From assembly GCF_022844465.1 (NCBI RefSeq), contig NZ_JALHLP010000006.1:124001-188000 (forward strand): 64,000 nt of DNA, written 5' to 3'. The notes beneath the pieces are model-generated. The model saw nothing but the letters and a program-made list of their open reading frames with translations. It had not been told where the DNA came from and made no database searches. Both the position numbers and the translations under genes were made by a program. The DNA comes from Bradyrhizobium sp. Its GTDB lineage: Bacteria; Pseudomonadota; Alphaproteobacteria; Rhizobiales; Xanthobacteraceae. Of this stretch, positions 1 to 9,622 are shown one piece after another; within the stretch, counting starts at the first letter, position 1, and each line of letters starts with the position of its first letter.

Positions 1-1
1 T

Positions 2-2176
2 CTTGACGACCTGCGCAAATGCGAGCCCGACGCCGCGCTCGGCAATGGCGGCCTCGGGCGGCTCGCGGCCTGCTTCATGGAGAGCATGGCGACGCTGGCG
101 ATTCCCGCCACCGGCTACGGCATCCGCTACGATTTCGGCCTGTTCCGCCAGATCATCGCGCAAGGCTGGCAGCAGGAATATCCCGACGAATGGCTGAGTT
201 TCGGCAACCCCTGGGAATTCCAGCGGCCGGAGGTGATCTACCACATTCATTTCGGCGGTCATGTCGATCATGTCGATGACCGCGGGCGCGACCGCGCGAC
301 ATGGCGGCCGGGGGAGACCGTGCAGGCCGTCGCCTACGACACCCCGATCGTGGGCTGGCGCGGCGAGCACGTCAACGCGCTGCGGCTGTGGTCGGCGCGC
401 GCGCCCGATCCGCTGCGGCTCGACGTTTTCAACAGCGGCGACTATCTCGGGGCCGTCGCCGAGGAAGCGCGCGCGGAATCGATCTGCAAATTCCTCTATC
501 CCAATGACGAGAGCCCTGCAGGGCGCGAGCTGCGGTTGCGGCAGGAGTATTTCTTTGTTTCCGCCTCGTTGCAGGACCTGGTCAAGCGGCACCTCTCCTC
601 CGACGGGCAGTTGCGCAGCCTCGCCTCGAAGGTCGCGGTGCAGCTCAACGATACCCATCCGAGCCTGGCCGTCGCCGAGCTGATGCGGATCCTGGTCGAC
701 CTGCACAATTTCCGCTGGGACGAGGCATGGAAGGTCACGGTGGCGACGCTGGCCTACACCAACCACACGCTGTTGCCGGAAGCGCTGGAGACCTGGCCGC
801 TCGAACTGTTCGAGCGGCTGTTGCCGCGGCATCTCGAAATCGTCTACCGGATCAACGCTGCGCACCTGGCGCTGGCCGACATGCGCTGTCCGGGCGACGT
901 CGATTTCCGCGCTTCGGTGTCGCTGATCGACGAGACGTCGGGGCGCAGGGTACGGATGGGGCAGCTCGCTTTCGTCGGCTGCCATCGCATCAACGGCGTC
1001 TCGGCGATGCATTCCGAACTGATGCGGGAGACCGTGTTCCAGGATCTCCACCATCTCTATCCCGGCCGCATCACCAACAAGACCAACGGCATCACCTTCC
1101 GCCGCTGGCTGATGCTGGCCAACCCGCGCCTGACCGACCTCCTGCGCGAGGCCTGCGGCGAGGCGGTGCTCGACGACTTCTCGCTGTTCGATCGCCTCGA
1201 AGGCCGCGCCGGCGACAATGCGTTCCAGCAACGCTTCCGCGAGGTCAAGCGTCACAACAAGCTGGCATTGGCGCGGCTGATCGGCGAGCGAACAGGCATC
1301 AATCTCGATCCGTCGGCGCTGTTCGACGTTCAGATCAAGCGCATCCACGAATACAAGCGGCAATTGCTCAATATCATCGAGACCGTCGCGCTTTATCAGG
1401 CGATCAAGGACGAGCCGCAGCGCGACTGGGTGCCGCGGGTAAAGATCTTCGCCGGCAAGGCGGCGGCGAGCTACCGCTACGCCAAGCTGATCATCAAGTT
1501 GATCAACGACGTCGCCGAGACGGTCAACAACGACCATGATATCGCCGGCCGGCTCAAGGTCGTGTTCCTCGCCGACTACAATGTCAGCCTCGCCGAAGTG
1601 ATCATTCCGGCGGCCGACCTGTCGGAGCAGATTTCAACCGCAGGCATGGAGGCCTCCGGCACCGGCAACATGAAGCTGGCGCTGAACGGCGCACTGACCA
1701 TCGGCACGCTGGACGGCGCCAATATCGAAATCCGCGACCATGTCGGGCCTGAAAACATCGCGATCTTCGGCCTGGAAGCCGGCGACGTCATGGTCCGGCG
1801 CAAGCAGGGACTGGATGCGACCGACGCCATCGGCCGTTCGCCGCGGCTGACGCGGGCGATTGCCGCGATCGAGAGCGGCGCATTCTCGCCTGACGATCCC
1901 GCCCGCTTTGCCTCGGTCGGGCACGCGCTGCGCTATCTTGACCACTACATGGTATCGGCCGATTTCGATTCCTATTACGACGCCCAGCGCGGCATCGACG
2001 CCCGCTGGCAGGTGGCGCCGGCCTGGACCCGCGCCGCGATCCTCAACGTCGCGCGAATGCCGTGGTTCTCTTCCGATCGCACCATCCGCGAATATGCCGA
2101 GGATATCTGGCATGTGCCGGTGCGCGCGGTAGCGAGCCTGCCTGAGCAGGAAGCCCAGCGCGGCGCGACGCGGTGA
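2..2176 (+). CDS. glgP: Glycogen/starch phosphorylase, 5'-truncated by window edge
   Basis: Catalyses phosphorolysis of alpha-1,4-glucans to glucose-1-phosphate in the cytoplasm. The reading frame is open from base 2, and its first residues contain the family motif ALGNGGLGRLAACF, so the true start lies outside the window. About 724 residues are present; full-length bacterial enzymes are roughly 810-840, so some 100 N-terminal residues are missing. The C-terminal catalytic domain is intact: the KRIHEYKRQLLN segment and the pyridoxal-phosphate lysine motif EASGTGNMKLALNGA near base 1650-1690 are both visible. Stop is TGA at 2174. It is followed by an intergenic palindromic repeat rather than another glg gene, so operon context is lost on this side. 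Confidence 0.95.
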   Translation, partial: LDDLRKCEPDAALGNGGLGRLAACFMESMATLAIPATGYGIRYDFGLFRQIIAQGWQQEYPDEWLSFGNPWEFQRPEVIYHIHFGGHVDHVDDRGRDRATWRPGETVQAVAYDTPIVGWRGEHVNALRLWSARAPDPLRLDVFNSGDYLGAVAEEARAESICKFLYPNDESPAGRELRLRQEYFFVSASLQDLVKRHLSSDGQLRSLASKVAVQLNDTHPSLAVAELMRILVDLHNFRWDEAWKVTVATLAYTNHTLLPEALETWPLELFERLLPRHLEIVYRINAAHLALADMRCPGDVDFRASVSLIDETSGRRVRMGQLAFVGCHRINGVSAMHSELMRETVFQDLHHLYPGRITNKTNGITFRRWLMLANPRLTDLLREACGEAVLDDFSLFDRLEGRAGDNAFQQRFREVKRHNKLALARLIGERTGINLDPSALFDVQIKRIHEYKRQLLNIIETVALYQAIKDEPQRDWVPRVKIFAGKAAASYRYAKLIIKLINDVAETVNNDHDIAGRLKVVFLADYNVSLAEVIIPAADLSEQISTAGMEASGTGNMKLALNGALTIGTLDGANIEIRDHVGPENIAIFGLEAGDVMVRRKQGLDATDAIGRSPRLTRAIAAIESGAFSPDDPARFASVGHALRYLDHYMVSADFDSYYDAQRGIDARWQVAPAWTRAAILNVARMPWFSSDRTIREYAEDIWHVPVRAVASLPEQEAQRGATR

Positions 2177-2188
2177 GACACGAGCCGT

Positions 2189-2278
2189 CGTCATGCCCGG
2201 CCTTGTGCCGGGCATCCACGCCTTGAGCCCGGTTCGGCGAGAAAGACGTGGATTGCCGGGTCAAGCCCGGCCATGACG
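2189..2278. repeat. Intergenic palindromic repeat (CGTCATGCCC type)
   Basis: The element opens with CGTCATGCCCGGCC and closes with GGCCATGACG, and it contains inner inverted arms (GCCGGGCATCCACG against CGTGGATTGCCGGG). It is a dispersed rhizobial REP-like hairpin between glgP and the thioesterase gene. No coding potential is seen in it. Confidence 0.75.
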
Positions 2279-2357
2279 AAGGCCGGATTATTGCCTCACA
2301 CGTCATTGAGTTCGGCGAGCCAGCCGTGATACTGCGCCGGCAACCCTAGGAAATCCC

Positions 2358-3176
2358 ATGCTGACCAAGGCTCCCCACCTGTTCGACGACGCCACGCGGG
2401 TCACGGCCGGCGACAGCCGCTGGCAGGGGCGGACCAGCCCTGACTACTGGGCCTTTGTCGGCCCGTTCGGCGGCTGCACCGCCGCCACCATCCTGCGGGC
2501 GCTGATCGACCATCCGCAGCGGGCGGGCGATCCGCTGTCGCTGACCGTGAATTTCTGCGCGCCGGTGGCGGAGGGGACCTTCGATCTCGACGTCCGCCTG
2601 GTCAAGGCCAACCGGTCGAGCCAGCATTGGTGCGTGGAGATGTCGCAAAGCGGCGGCGACGTCGCGACGCTGGCGACCGCCGTTTTCGCCGAGCGCCGTC
2701 CATCCTGGTCGCACCAGCAGGCCGCCTTTCCCGCCGCCACGCCTTTCGGGCAAGCGCGTTCTTATCCGCGCACCAAGATGACCTGGACCCACCAGTATGA
2801 TTTCAGGTTTGTCGAGGGCGAGCCCAGCCTCTACGGATCGCCCGCCGTGTCGCCGCGCGATGCCTTCTCCAAGCAATGGATCGGCGACCACACGCCGAGG
2901 AAGATCGACATGCTTTCGCTGATGTCGATGTCGGACGCCTTCTTCGGCCGGGTCTTTCTGGCGCGTCAGGAGCTGATACCGTTCGGCACGGTATCCATTA
3001 CGACCTATTTCCACACCGCGTCGGAGGAGCTGGCGGCCGAGGACATCACCCATGTGCTGGCGGTTGCCGACGCCCGAATTTTCCACAGGAGTTACGGTGA
3101 TCAGCACGGCGAATTGTGGTCGCCGTCGGGGCGCCTGCTCGCCACCACAACGCAAATCGCGTATTTCAAGGCGTAG
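2358..3176 (+). CDS. TesB-like acyl-CoA thioesterase family protein
   Basis: A 272-residue protein resembling the double-hotdog TesB / thioesterase family (acyl-CoA thioester hydrolysis). The N-terminal half holds the hotdog-like stretch GPFGGCTAATILRALIDHP followed by LTVNFCAPVAEGTFDLDV. The C-terminal half contains the second hotdog with the segment DITHVLAVADARIFHRSYGDQ. AGGAAA sits just upstream of the ATG. The substrate cannot be told from sequence. It lies alone between glgP and the arginase gene, 30-45 bp from the latter, so the two may be cotranscribed. Family assignment is by pattern recognition only. Confidence 0.75.
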   Translation: MLTKAPHLFDDATRVTAGDSRWQGRTSPDYWAFVGPFGGCTAATILRALIDHPQRAGDPLSLTVNFCAPVAEGTFDLDVRLVKANRSSQHWCVEMSQSGGDVATLATAVFAERRPSWSHQQAAFPAATPFGQARSYPRTKMTWTHQYDFRFVEGEPSLYGSPAVSPRDAFSKQWIGDHTPRKIDMLSLMSMSDAFFGRVFLARQELIPFGTVSITTYFHTASEELAAEDITHVLAVADARIFHRSYGDQHGELWSPSGRLLATTTQIAYFKA

Positions 3177-3220
3177 TGGCGTAAGGCGTCGCCCTTTGTT
3201 CGGCCTTGAAAGTCTCGCTG

Positions 3221-4195
3221 ATGTCCGAACCCGAAGCTGTCCAGCCGCGCATCGCCTTGCTCGGGGTCCCGATCGAGATCGGGGCCTCGCAACCCGGAAC
3301 CTTGATGGGGCCAGACGCGCTGCGCACCGCGGGCATCGGCCGCATCCTCGATCAGCTGGGCTTTGCCGTCGAGGACCACGGAAACATGCCCAGGCCTGGC
3401 GTTGCTCCCGCCGAGGGGCCACCACCGGCGAACGCCAAGTATTATGACGTGATCAAGACCTGGGTCCGCGCGCTCAGCGAACGTTCCTACGCGCTGGCGC
3501 GTTCCGGCGCGGTTCCGATCTTCATGGGCGGCGATCACTCGCTGTCGATGGGATCGGTGAACGGCGTTGCGCGGTATTGGCAGGAACAGGGCCGGCCGCT
3601 GTTCGTGTTATGGCTCGATGCCCATGCCGACTACAATACGCCGCAGACGACGGAGACCGGCAACATGCACGGCATGTCCGCGGCTTTTCTGTGCGGCGAG
3701 CCCGGGCTCGACCGGCTGCTCGGTGGAGGCATCCGCGCCTCGATCGGCCCCGACCGGCTTGACCTGTTCGGTATCCGCTCGATCGACCCGCTGGAAAAGC
3801 AACTGGTGTTCGAGCGCGGCGTCGCCATCGCCGACATGCGCGCGATCGACGAATTCGGCGTCGGCGTGCTGATCCGCAAGGTGATCGAACGCGTGCGGGC
3901 GCAGAACGGCGTGCTGCATTTGAGCTTCGACGTCGATTTTCTCGATCCCGCGGTGGCTCCCGGCGTCGGCACCACGGTGCCGGGCGGCGCGACCTATCGC
4001 GAAGCCCATCTGATCATGGAGCTGCTGCACGATTCCGGCCTGGTGCGGTCGGTCGACATTGTCGAACTCAATCCGTTTCTTGACGAGCGCGGCCGCACCG
4101 CGCGCGTCGCCGCCGAGCTGGTCGGCAGCCTGTTTGGCCTGCAGATCACCGATCGGCGGACGCCCAGCAACGCGCTGTTCCCTCGCAACGGATAG
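3221..4195 (+). CDS. rocF: Arginase
   Basis: Hydrolyses L-arginine to ornithine and urea. The 324-residue protein shows all ureohydrolase metal-binding motifs: GGDHS at residues 103-107, DAHAD at 133-137 (Asp133, His135, Asp137), and SFDVDFLDP around residues 235-243 (Asp237, Asp239). The early segment LGVPIEIGASQPGTLMGPDALR is the arginase rather than the agmatinase type. Start was placed at the ATG of MSEPEAVQ; a TTG five codons upstream is also in frame but less likely. The length fits arginases (about 300-325). It stands apart from other arginine genes here. Confidence 0.9.
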   Translation: MSEPEAVQPRIALLGVPIEIGASQPGTLMGPDALRTAGIGRILDQLGFAVEDHGNMPRPGVAPAEGPPPANAKYYDVIKTWVRALSERSYALARSGAVPIFMGGDHSLSMGSVNGVARYWQEQGRPLFVLWLDAHADYNTPQTTETGNMHGMSAAFLCGEPGLDRLLGGGIRASIGPDRLDLFGIRSIDPLEKQLVFERGVAIADMRAIDEFGVGVLIRKVIERVRAQNGVLHLSFDVDFLDPAVAPGVGTTVPGGATYREAHLIMELLHDSGLVRSVDIVELNPFLDERGRTARVAAELVGSLFGLQITDRRTPSNALFPRNG

Positions 4196-4215
4196 TCGGT
4201 TCCGGACGCCTCGAG

Positions 4216-5124
4216 CTAGCCTGAGGACATGATCGCAGCCTCGGCACCGGCGCGGGCGCGAACCGGCAACTGCAGATAATGTACGCCATTGCTCTGTGCC
4301 TTGGGGAACCGGCCAGCGCGGATGTTCACCTGGATGGACGGCAGCAGCAGCGTCGGCGCCGACAATGTCGCATCGCGCGCCTGCCGCATAGCAACGAACG
4401 CGGCTTCGGTCACGCCGCCGCGAAGATGGACGTTGTTCTCGCGCTGCTCGCGCACCGTGGTTTCCCACGCATAGTCGTCGCGCCCGGGAGCCTTGTAGTC
4501 GTGGCACATGAAAAGCCTGGTTTCGTCGGGCAGCCGCAGCAGGCGCTGGATCGAACGATAGAGCTGGCGGGCGTCGCCGCCCGGGAAATCGGCGCGCGCG
4601 GTGCCGTAATCGGGCATGAACAGCGTGTCGCCGACGAACACGGCGTCGCCGATCTTGTACGACAGGTCGGCCGGTGTATGGCCGGGCGTATGCATCACCT
4701 CCACGACGAGTTCACCGAGGCGGAAGGCTTCGCCGTCGGCGAACAGACGATCGAAATCGCTGCCGTCCGTTCGCAGGTCCTCGGCATTGAACACGGGCCG
4801 GAAGATCCGCTGCACGTCCCTGATGTGCTCGCCGATGCCGATCCGCGCCCCGGTCATGGACTTGATGTAAGGCGCACCCGACAGATGATCGGCGTGCGCG
4901 TGGGTTTCCAGCACCCATTCGATCGCCAGCCCGTGCTCGCCCGCCGCGGCCAGAATGGCGTTGACCGAACGAAGATCAACGGTGCCGTCGCGTTGGTCGA
5001 AATCGAGCACCGGGTCGATCACCGCCGCGCGGCGGGTCGTCGGATCGGCGACCAGATAACTGACAGTGTTGGTGGGCTCGTCGAAGAACGCCCGAATGAG
5101 GGGGGACTGCGCTGCTTGGGGCAT
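4216..5124 (-). CDS. MBL-fold metallohydrolase, persulfide dioxygenase / Blh-like
   Basis: A 302-residue metallo-beta-lactamase-fold protein. The metal motif THAHADH is at residues 74-80 (His75, His77, Asp79, His80), a further His lies in HTPGHT, and the segment [12 protein letters not shown] resembles the ETHE1/persulfide dioxygenase and Blh families, which oxidise glutathione persulfide to sulfite. It is divergent from a rhodanese gene and a TauE/SafE permease gene, an arrangement typical of H2S/persulfide detoxification. The ATG at 5124 was chosen because AGGAG lies just upstream on the minus strand; an earlier in-frame start would run through the AT-rich operator region. The persulfide substrate is inferred from family and context. 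Confidence 0.82.
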   Translation of the reverse strand: MPQAAQSPLIRAFFDEPTNTVSYLVADPTTRRAAVIDPVLDFDQRDGTVDLRSVNAILAAAGEHGLAIEWVLETHAHADHLSGAPYIKSMTGARIGIGEHIRDVQRIFRPVFNAEDLRTDGSDFDRLFADGEAFRLGELVVEVMHTPGHTPADLSYKIGDAVFVGDTLFMPDYGTARADFPGGDARQLYRSIQRLLRLPDETRLFMCHDYKAPGRDDYAWETTVREQRENNVHLRGGVTEAAFVAMRQARDATLSAPTLLLPSIQVNIRAGRFPKAQSNGVHYLQLPVRARAGAEAAIMSSG

Positions 5125-5158
5125 GGGCCTGAACTCCTGATACTGGCTGCTATTGACA

Positions 5159-5194
5159 GATATATTGGATATATCTAATTTAGCAATATCTAAT
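5159..5194. promoter_or_regulatory. AT-rich operator-like region between divergent sulfur genes
   Basis: In the 150-bp divergent gap there is a perfect inverted repeat GATATAT-TGG-ATATATC at 5159-5175. The 9-mer ATATCTAAT occurs twice, at 5171-5179 and 5186-5194, 15 bp apart. The strongly AT-rich block stands out in GC-rich DNA. Known systems of this gene content (blh plus rhodanese/permease) are controlled by ArsR-family sulfide sensors such as BigR/SqrR at AT-rich palindromes; that this is such an operator is inference. No ArsR gene is present in the window. Confidence 0.5.
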
Positions 5195-5273
5195 GTAAAG
5201 GATATGTTCCTGGTTTCGACCACGAAACGCCGTGCGGCGTCATTGATCCAGACCAACCGACAAGGAGTCACTC

Positions 5274-5807
5274 ATGGCAGTTCCCCATATCTCTCCCGCC
5301 AAGGCCAAGGAGTTGATCGATCGCGGCGCGATCCTGGTCGACATCCGGGAATTCGACGAGCATTCGCGCCGTCGTATTCCAACTGCGCGCCATGCGCCGC
5401 TATCGACCCTCGACCGGATCGAGACCACAGCCGGCGCGCCCGCAGTGATCTTCCATTGCCGATCGGGTAACCGCACCGCCAGCAACGCCGCCCGCCTCGC
5501 GCAATGCACCGACTTTGATGCGTTCATTCTCGATGGCGGAATCGACGCCTGGAAGAGCGCCGGGCTGCCGGTGATCGAGGACAAGGGCCAACCAATCGAA
5601 ATCATGCGTCAGGTTCAGATCGCGGCCGGCTCGCTGGTCCTCGCCGGTACGGCGCTCGGCGCGTTCGTCCATCCCGGGTTCTATTTCCTCGCCGCATTCG
5701 TCGGCGCCGGGCTGGTGTTCGCCGGCGTGAGCGGATCCTGCGCAATGGCGCGGCTCTTGGCCTTCGCGCCATGGAACCGCCGCGCCGCCAACGTCGCCGC
5801 TGCCTGA
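5274..5807 (+). CDS. Rhodanese-domain protein with C-terminal membrane segment (YgaP-like)
   Basis: A 177-residue protein. The rhodanese domain covers residues 1-105 with the active-site loop CRSGNRT (Cys62), which would carry a persulfide in sulfur transfer. Residues about 110-160 form two hydrophobic helices of the DUF2892 type, giving the two-part architecture of E. coli YgaP, an inner-membrane sulfurtransferase. SD-like AAGGAG precedes the ATG. It is 13 bp upstream of the TauE/SafE gene, so the two likely form an operon reading away from the MBL gene. Confidence 0.85.
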   Translation: MAVPHISPAKAKELIDRGAILVDIREFDEHSRRRIPTARHAPLSTLDRIETTAGAPAVIFHCRSGNRTASNAARLAQCTDFDAFILDGGIDAWKSAGLPVIEDKGQPIEIMRQVQIAAGSLVLAGTALGAFVHPGFYFLAAFVGAGLVFAGVSGSCAMARLLAFAPWNRRAANVAAA

Positions 5808-5820
5808 GGAAACACCCGCC

Positions 5821-6615
5821 ATGATCTTTCAGGTTGCCGACATCGCCACCGTACTGTCGGGCTCCGTGGTCGGGTTCATTCTCGCTTTGGTCGGTGGCGG
5901 CGGATCCATCCTCGCGGTACCGCTGTTGGTTTATGGCGTCGGCGTCGCCTCGCCGCATGTGGCAATCGGCACCAGCGCCATTGCGGTGGCGATCAGCGCC
6001 CTCGCCAACATGATCGCGCATTGGCGCATGGGTAACGTTCGCTGGCCCTGCGCGATCGTGTTCTCGCTTGCAGGCGTCACCGGCACGTTTGCGGGCGCCA
6101 GCGTCGCCAAACAACTCGATGGCCAGAAACTGCTGATCCTGTTCGGTATCCTCATGATCGTCATCGGCGCGCTGACGCTGAAGAAGCGCGCCGGCGGCGG
6201 CGATCCTGCGATCCGCCTCACGGCAGTGACCGCGCGGCGATTGATGCCGATGCTCGTCGGCATCGGTTTTGCGGTCGGCCTGCTTGCCGGTTTCTTTGGC
6301 ATCGGCGGCGGTTTCCTGATCGTTCCTGGCCTGATGCTGGCGACCGGCATGCCGCTGATCTATGCGATCGGCACCTCGCTGGTCGCCGTGGTCGCCTTTG
6401 GCGCTGCGACCGCCACCAGCTACGCCCTGTCCGGTCTTGTCGATTGGCGCCTGGCCGGCCTGTTCATCGCGGGTGGCATGCTGGGTGGGCTTGCCGGGAT
6501 CGCAGCGGGCCGATTGATCGGCGCGCGCGAATCGCTGTTGCGGTCGGCGTTCGCCGGCATCGTGATCCTTGCCGGCGGCTATGTCTGCCTGCGCGGCGCG
6601 CTGCCGTTGCTGTGA
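5821..6615 (+). CDS. Sulfite exporter TauE/SafE family permease
   Basis: A 264-residue integral membrane protein with about eight hydrophobic segments in two halves. Each half has the glycine-rich family signature: GFILALVGGGGSILAVPLL near the N-terminus and GLLAGFFGIGGGFLIVPGL near residue 150-170. The family exports sulfite or other organosulfonate-derived anions across the inner membrane. Following the rhodanese gene and facing a persulfide dioxygenase-like gene, its likely job is removal of sulfite or thiosulfate made during persulfide oxidation. The substrate is inferred from context. Confidence 0.85.
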   Translation: MIFQVADIATVLSGSVVGFILALVGGGGSILAVPLLVYGVGVASPHVAIGTSAIAVAISALANMIAHWRMGNVRWPCAIVFSLAGVTGTFAGASVAKQLDGQKLLILFGILMIVIGALTLKKRAGGGDPAIRLTAVTARRLMPMLVGIGFAVGLLAGFFGIGGGFLIVPGLMLATGMPLIYAIGTSLVAVVAFGAATATSYALSGLVDWRLAGLFIAGGMLGGLAGIAAGRLIGARESLLRSAFAGIVILAGGYVCLRGALPLL

Positions 6616-6640
6616 CGCCGTCGATCTGGTTGCGCCGGCC

Positions 6641-6674
6641 AAAGCAAGAAGGGCGGCCGATGAAGCCGCCCTTC
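6641..6674 (-). terminator. Rho-independent terminator of pckA
   Basis: A perfect 10-bp stem GAAGGGCGGC / GCCGCCCTTC with a 7-nt loop lies between the converging TauE and pckA genes. Reading the minus strand it is followed by TTGCTTT, so it serves pckA; on the plus strand no T run follows. Confidence 0.7.
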
Positions 6675-6699
6675 GCGATCCGCCGATTGCATTTGAGTC

Positions 6700-8316
6700 T
6701 TATTCGGCCGCCAGTTTCAGGTCCGGCGCGGCGGCGCGAACTTCGGCGTCGACCTGGGCTTCGAACTTGGCGAAGTTCTTCTGGAACATGCCGACCAGCG
6801 CCCGCGCGGTCTTGTCGAACTCGGCCTTGTCCTTCCAGGTGTTGACCGGGTTGAGGATTTCGCTCGGAACGCCCGGCAGCGCCGATGGCACCGCAAAGCC
6901 GAAATATTTGTCGGTGCGGAATTCCACGTTGCGCAGCGAGCCGTCGAGCGCGGCGGTCAGAAGCGCGCGCGTGACCTTGATCGGCATCCGGCTGCCGGTG
7001 CCGTATTTGCCGCCGGTCCAGCCGGTGTTGACCAGCCAGCAATCGACATCGTGCCTGGCGATCAGTTCCCGCAGCATGTTGCCGTAGACGGAGGGGTCGA
7101 GCGGCAGGAACGGCGAGCCGAAGCAGGTGGAGAATTCCGGTTGCGGCTCGTTGCCGAGACCGCGCTCGGTGCCGGCGACCTTGGCGGTGTAGCCGGACAG
7201 GAAGTGATACATCGCCTGCGCCGGCGAGAGTTTTGCGATCGGCGGCAAGACGCCGAAGGCGTCGGCGGCCAGCATCACGACGTTCTTTGGCTGGCCGGCC
7301 CGGCCGGTGCGCGAGGCGTTCGGGATGAAGTCGAGCGGATAGGCCGAACGGGTGTTTTCGGTTTTCGATCCGTCGTCGAAGTCGGGCACGCGGGTGTGTT
7401 CGTCCAGCACCACGTTCTCGAGCACGGCGCCGAAACGGTTGCTGGCGGCGAAGATCTGCGGTTCGGCTTCTTCCGAAAGCTTGATGCACTTGGCGTAACA
7501 GCCGCCTTCGAAATTGAAGACGCCGTCATTGCCCCAGCCATGCTCGTCATCGCCGATCAGCGTGCGGTTGGGATCGGCAGAGAGCGTGGTCTTGCCGGTG
7601 CCGGACAGCCCGAAGAAGATCGCGGTGTCGCCCTTGGGTCCGACATTGGCCGAGCAGTGCATCGGCAGGACGCCCTTGGCGGGAAGATAGTAGTTGAGCG
7701 TGGTGAAGACCGACTTCTTCATCTCGCCGGCATAATACGAGCCGCCGATCAGGACAATCTTGCGGGCGAAATCAATCGCGACGACGTTTTCGGACTTGCA
7801 GCCGTGGCGCTTGGGATCGGCGCGGAAGCTCGGCAGGTCGATGATGGTGAGCTCGGGCACGAAATCGTGCAGCGCCGCAGCCTCGGGGCGGATCAGCAGC
7901 GTACGGATGAACAGCGAGTGCCACGCGAGTTCGGTGAATACGCGGGTCTTGATCTGGAAGCTCGGATCGGCGCCGCCATAGAGATCCTGCGCGTACAGCG
8001 TCATGCCTTCGGCATGCTTGAGGAAGTCGCCATGAAGCGTGGCGAACTGTTCCGAGGTGATCGACTGGTTGCCGGCCCACCACATGTTCTTTTCGGTAGT
8101 CGCATCGCGAACCGTGAACTTGTCCTTTGGGCTGCGGCCGGTGAAATCGCCCGTATCCGCGCACAGCGCGCCATCCGCCGACAGCACCGCCTCGGCGGCC
8201 GCGAGCGAGTATTGATAGAGCTGCGGCGCACCGAGATTCCAATGCACCGTCTTGAGATTCTTTAAGCCGAATTTGTCGGCGCCGAAGGCGCCGTTGCGTA
8301 GTCCCGTCTCTTGCAC
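6700..8316 (-). CDS. pckA: Phosphoenolpyruvate carboxykinase (ATP)
   Basis: Converts oxaloacetate and ATP to PEP, the first committed step of gluconeogenesis. The 538-residue length matches ATP-type enzymes. Visible motifs are the P-loop [11 protein letters not shown], the substrate-binding RSPKDKF near the N-terminus, EGGCYAKCI, and the C-terminal NTGWTGG. The start is a GTG at 8316 with a strong GAGGAGGA Shine-Dalgarno; longer readings up to 8448 would run through the leader. In rhizobia pckA is linked to chvI/chvG and that system affects its expression, which fits the neighbourhood here. Confidence 0.96.
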   Translation of the reverse strand: MQETGLRNGAFGADKFGLKNLKTVHWNLGAPQLYQYSLAAAEAVLSADGALCADTGDFTGRSPKDKFTVRDATTEKNMWWAGNQSITSEQFATLHGDFLKHAEGMTLYAQDLYGGADPSFQIKTRVFTELAWHSLFIRTLLIRPEAAALHDFVPELTIIDLPSFRADPKRHGCKSENVVAIDFARKIVLIGGSYYAGEMKKSVFTTLNYYLPAKGVLPMHCSANVGPKGDTAIFFGLSGTGKTTLSADPNRTLIGDDEHGWGNDGVFNFEGGCYAKCIKLSEEAEPQIFAASNRFGAVLENVVLDEHTRVPDFDDGSKTENTRSAYPLDFIPNASRTGRAGQPKNVVMLAADAFGVLPPIAKLSPAQAMYHFLSGYTAKVAGTERGLGNEPQPEFSTCFGSPFLPLDPSVYGNMLRELIARHDVDCWLVNTGWTGGKYGTGSRMPIKVTRALLTAALDGSLRNVEFRTDKYFGFAVPSALPGVPSEILNPVNTWKDKAEFDKTARALVGMFQKNFAKFEAQVDAEVRAAAPDLKLAAE

Positions 8317-8674
8317 GAAGAATCCTCCTCGAACCCGCGTTGCTCGTTCGCGCGCTGCCGCTTGACGCGCTCCGTCGCGGTGACCACTCAATATAGCCTT
8401 CCGGCTTCGGTCCGGCGACCTAATACTGACGAACGCCGGGCTTGCCAAGCCGATCCGACACGATTTGGTTTATTCCGGTCAGCACATCGAAGCGATCAGG
8501 CGCGTGCACGGCGTTTCGCTGGGTTTGCCCTCATGGTTGCGCGACCATCCATTTTCGCCACGTCGTCACGCCACGCCGCCGATGCTGCGTTGCACAACCG
8601 AGCATTTGGATTGCGACCCGCCCCGGATGACGCGATCGGCAGCATTGCCATCGCCGTGCGGCATCGACCTGTGG
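8317..8674. other. Intergenic region between pckA and hugZ-like gene
   Basis: About 360 bp, the upstream (promoter) side of pckA and the downstream side of the minus-strand HugZ-like gene. Short open frames in it have no recognisable composition or ribosome binding sites. No repeat or RNA structure was identified. Confidence 0.4.
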
Positions 8675-9409
8675 TCAAGCCTTTGACCGGGCCTCGCCCG
8701 CGAGCCGCGCCAGCATCTCGCGCAACCCGCTCGCGCTGGTGACCCGCTCGGGGAAGTCCAGCCGCAGGACCATCGCGCCGGCCCGCAGATCCATGCCTTC
8801 AGGGTCGCACCCGGTGCACGACCAGTCGGCGGCCTCGGCGCCCAGGAGCTTGGTTGCGTACAGGTTCATCGTCTCGCGATGGTCCTCGTTCATATGCGCG
8901 ATGGCGCCATGCTCAGCCTCCAGCAGTCCGCCGGCATCGCCGATTTCGGTCAGGAACTGCACGGGCGTGAGGTCGATGATGCGGCCGAAGCCCGCGACCA
9001 GATGAAGGCCGCTCGGCGCGATCCGAAAGAAGGAAAAATCCTTAAAATCTACAAAGGCTTCCGCGGACGGATGGGCGTTGAGGTAGCGCCGGCGCAGAAC
9101 TTTTGCCTGTTCGCCGCCGGCTTCTTCCGCGCGCCCTGCCAGCATGATCCGCGCGCCCTCGAGGGGATCTCCCGCGGCGCGCTCGTCCAGCATCAGCGAC
9201 ACCCGGTTGTCGTCCAGGATGTTTCTGGTGTGCAGCGCCAGGCGGGAAATCAGCAGGATGGGCGATGCATCCGCATGGCTGGCGACACTGACCAGCGAGC
9301 AATAGGGATCGCCGCTGCCTTGCATCAGCGTGGCCAGCGCCCCCTGGCGGCTGCGCCGAAGCAGCGAGCGGGCTAGTCTTGGCGCGTCGAAATCAGCGGG
9401 TGGTCGCAT
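8675..9409 (-). CDS. HugZ-like pyridoxamine 5'-phosphate oxidase-family protein
   Basis: A 244-residue protein with an N-terminal split-barrel FMN-binding-like domain (LLRRSRQGALATLMQGSGDP through LMLDERAAGDPL) and a C-terminal DUF2470-like part containing EHGAIAHMNEDHRETMNLYA. This two-domain layout is that of HugZ/heme-utilisation proteins, which bind or degrade heme; other members have no known activity. Start was set at the ATG of MRPPADFD; the longer frame to 9484 adds 25 residues without a convincing ribosome binding site. Function here is a family inference. Confidence 0.8.
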   Translation of the reverse strand: MRPPADFDAPRLARSLLRRSRQGALATLMQGSGDPYCSLVSVASHADASPILLISRLALHTRNILDDNRVSLMLDERAAGDPLEGARIMLAGRAEEAGGEQAKVLRRRYLNAHPSAEAFVDFKDFSFFRIAPSGLHLVAGFGRIIDLTPVQFLTEIGDAGGLLEAEHGAIAHMNEDHRETMNLYATKLLGAEAADWSCTGCDPEGMDLRAGAMVLRLDFPERVTSASGLREMLARLAGEARSKA

Positions 9410-9622
9410 CGTCGTGTCCAGCCATCTTATTGCAAAAAAGGGACTTTTCTCGGCCAATGAGGGTGCTATATGGGTGACAGGCATCCGCGGATGCGCTTTT
9501 GCGGAACTCGGTCACACTTCAGCCCAGCTTGCATTGCTCGTTGACCGGGTAGGAAGCCATTTTATTCGGCGAGCCGCTGGATTGCCCGCCGTTCAAGCCA
9601 CTCTCATTTCGAAAGCAGGCTC

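Noticed and set aside
7051..8265. A 404-codon plus-strand open frame over pckA
   Set aside because: Antisense to a well-conserved enzyme, no ribosome binding site or motif.
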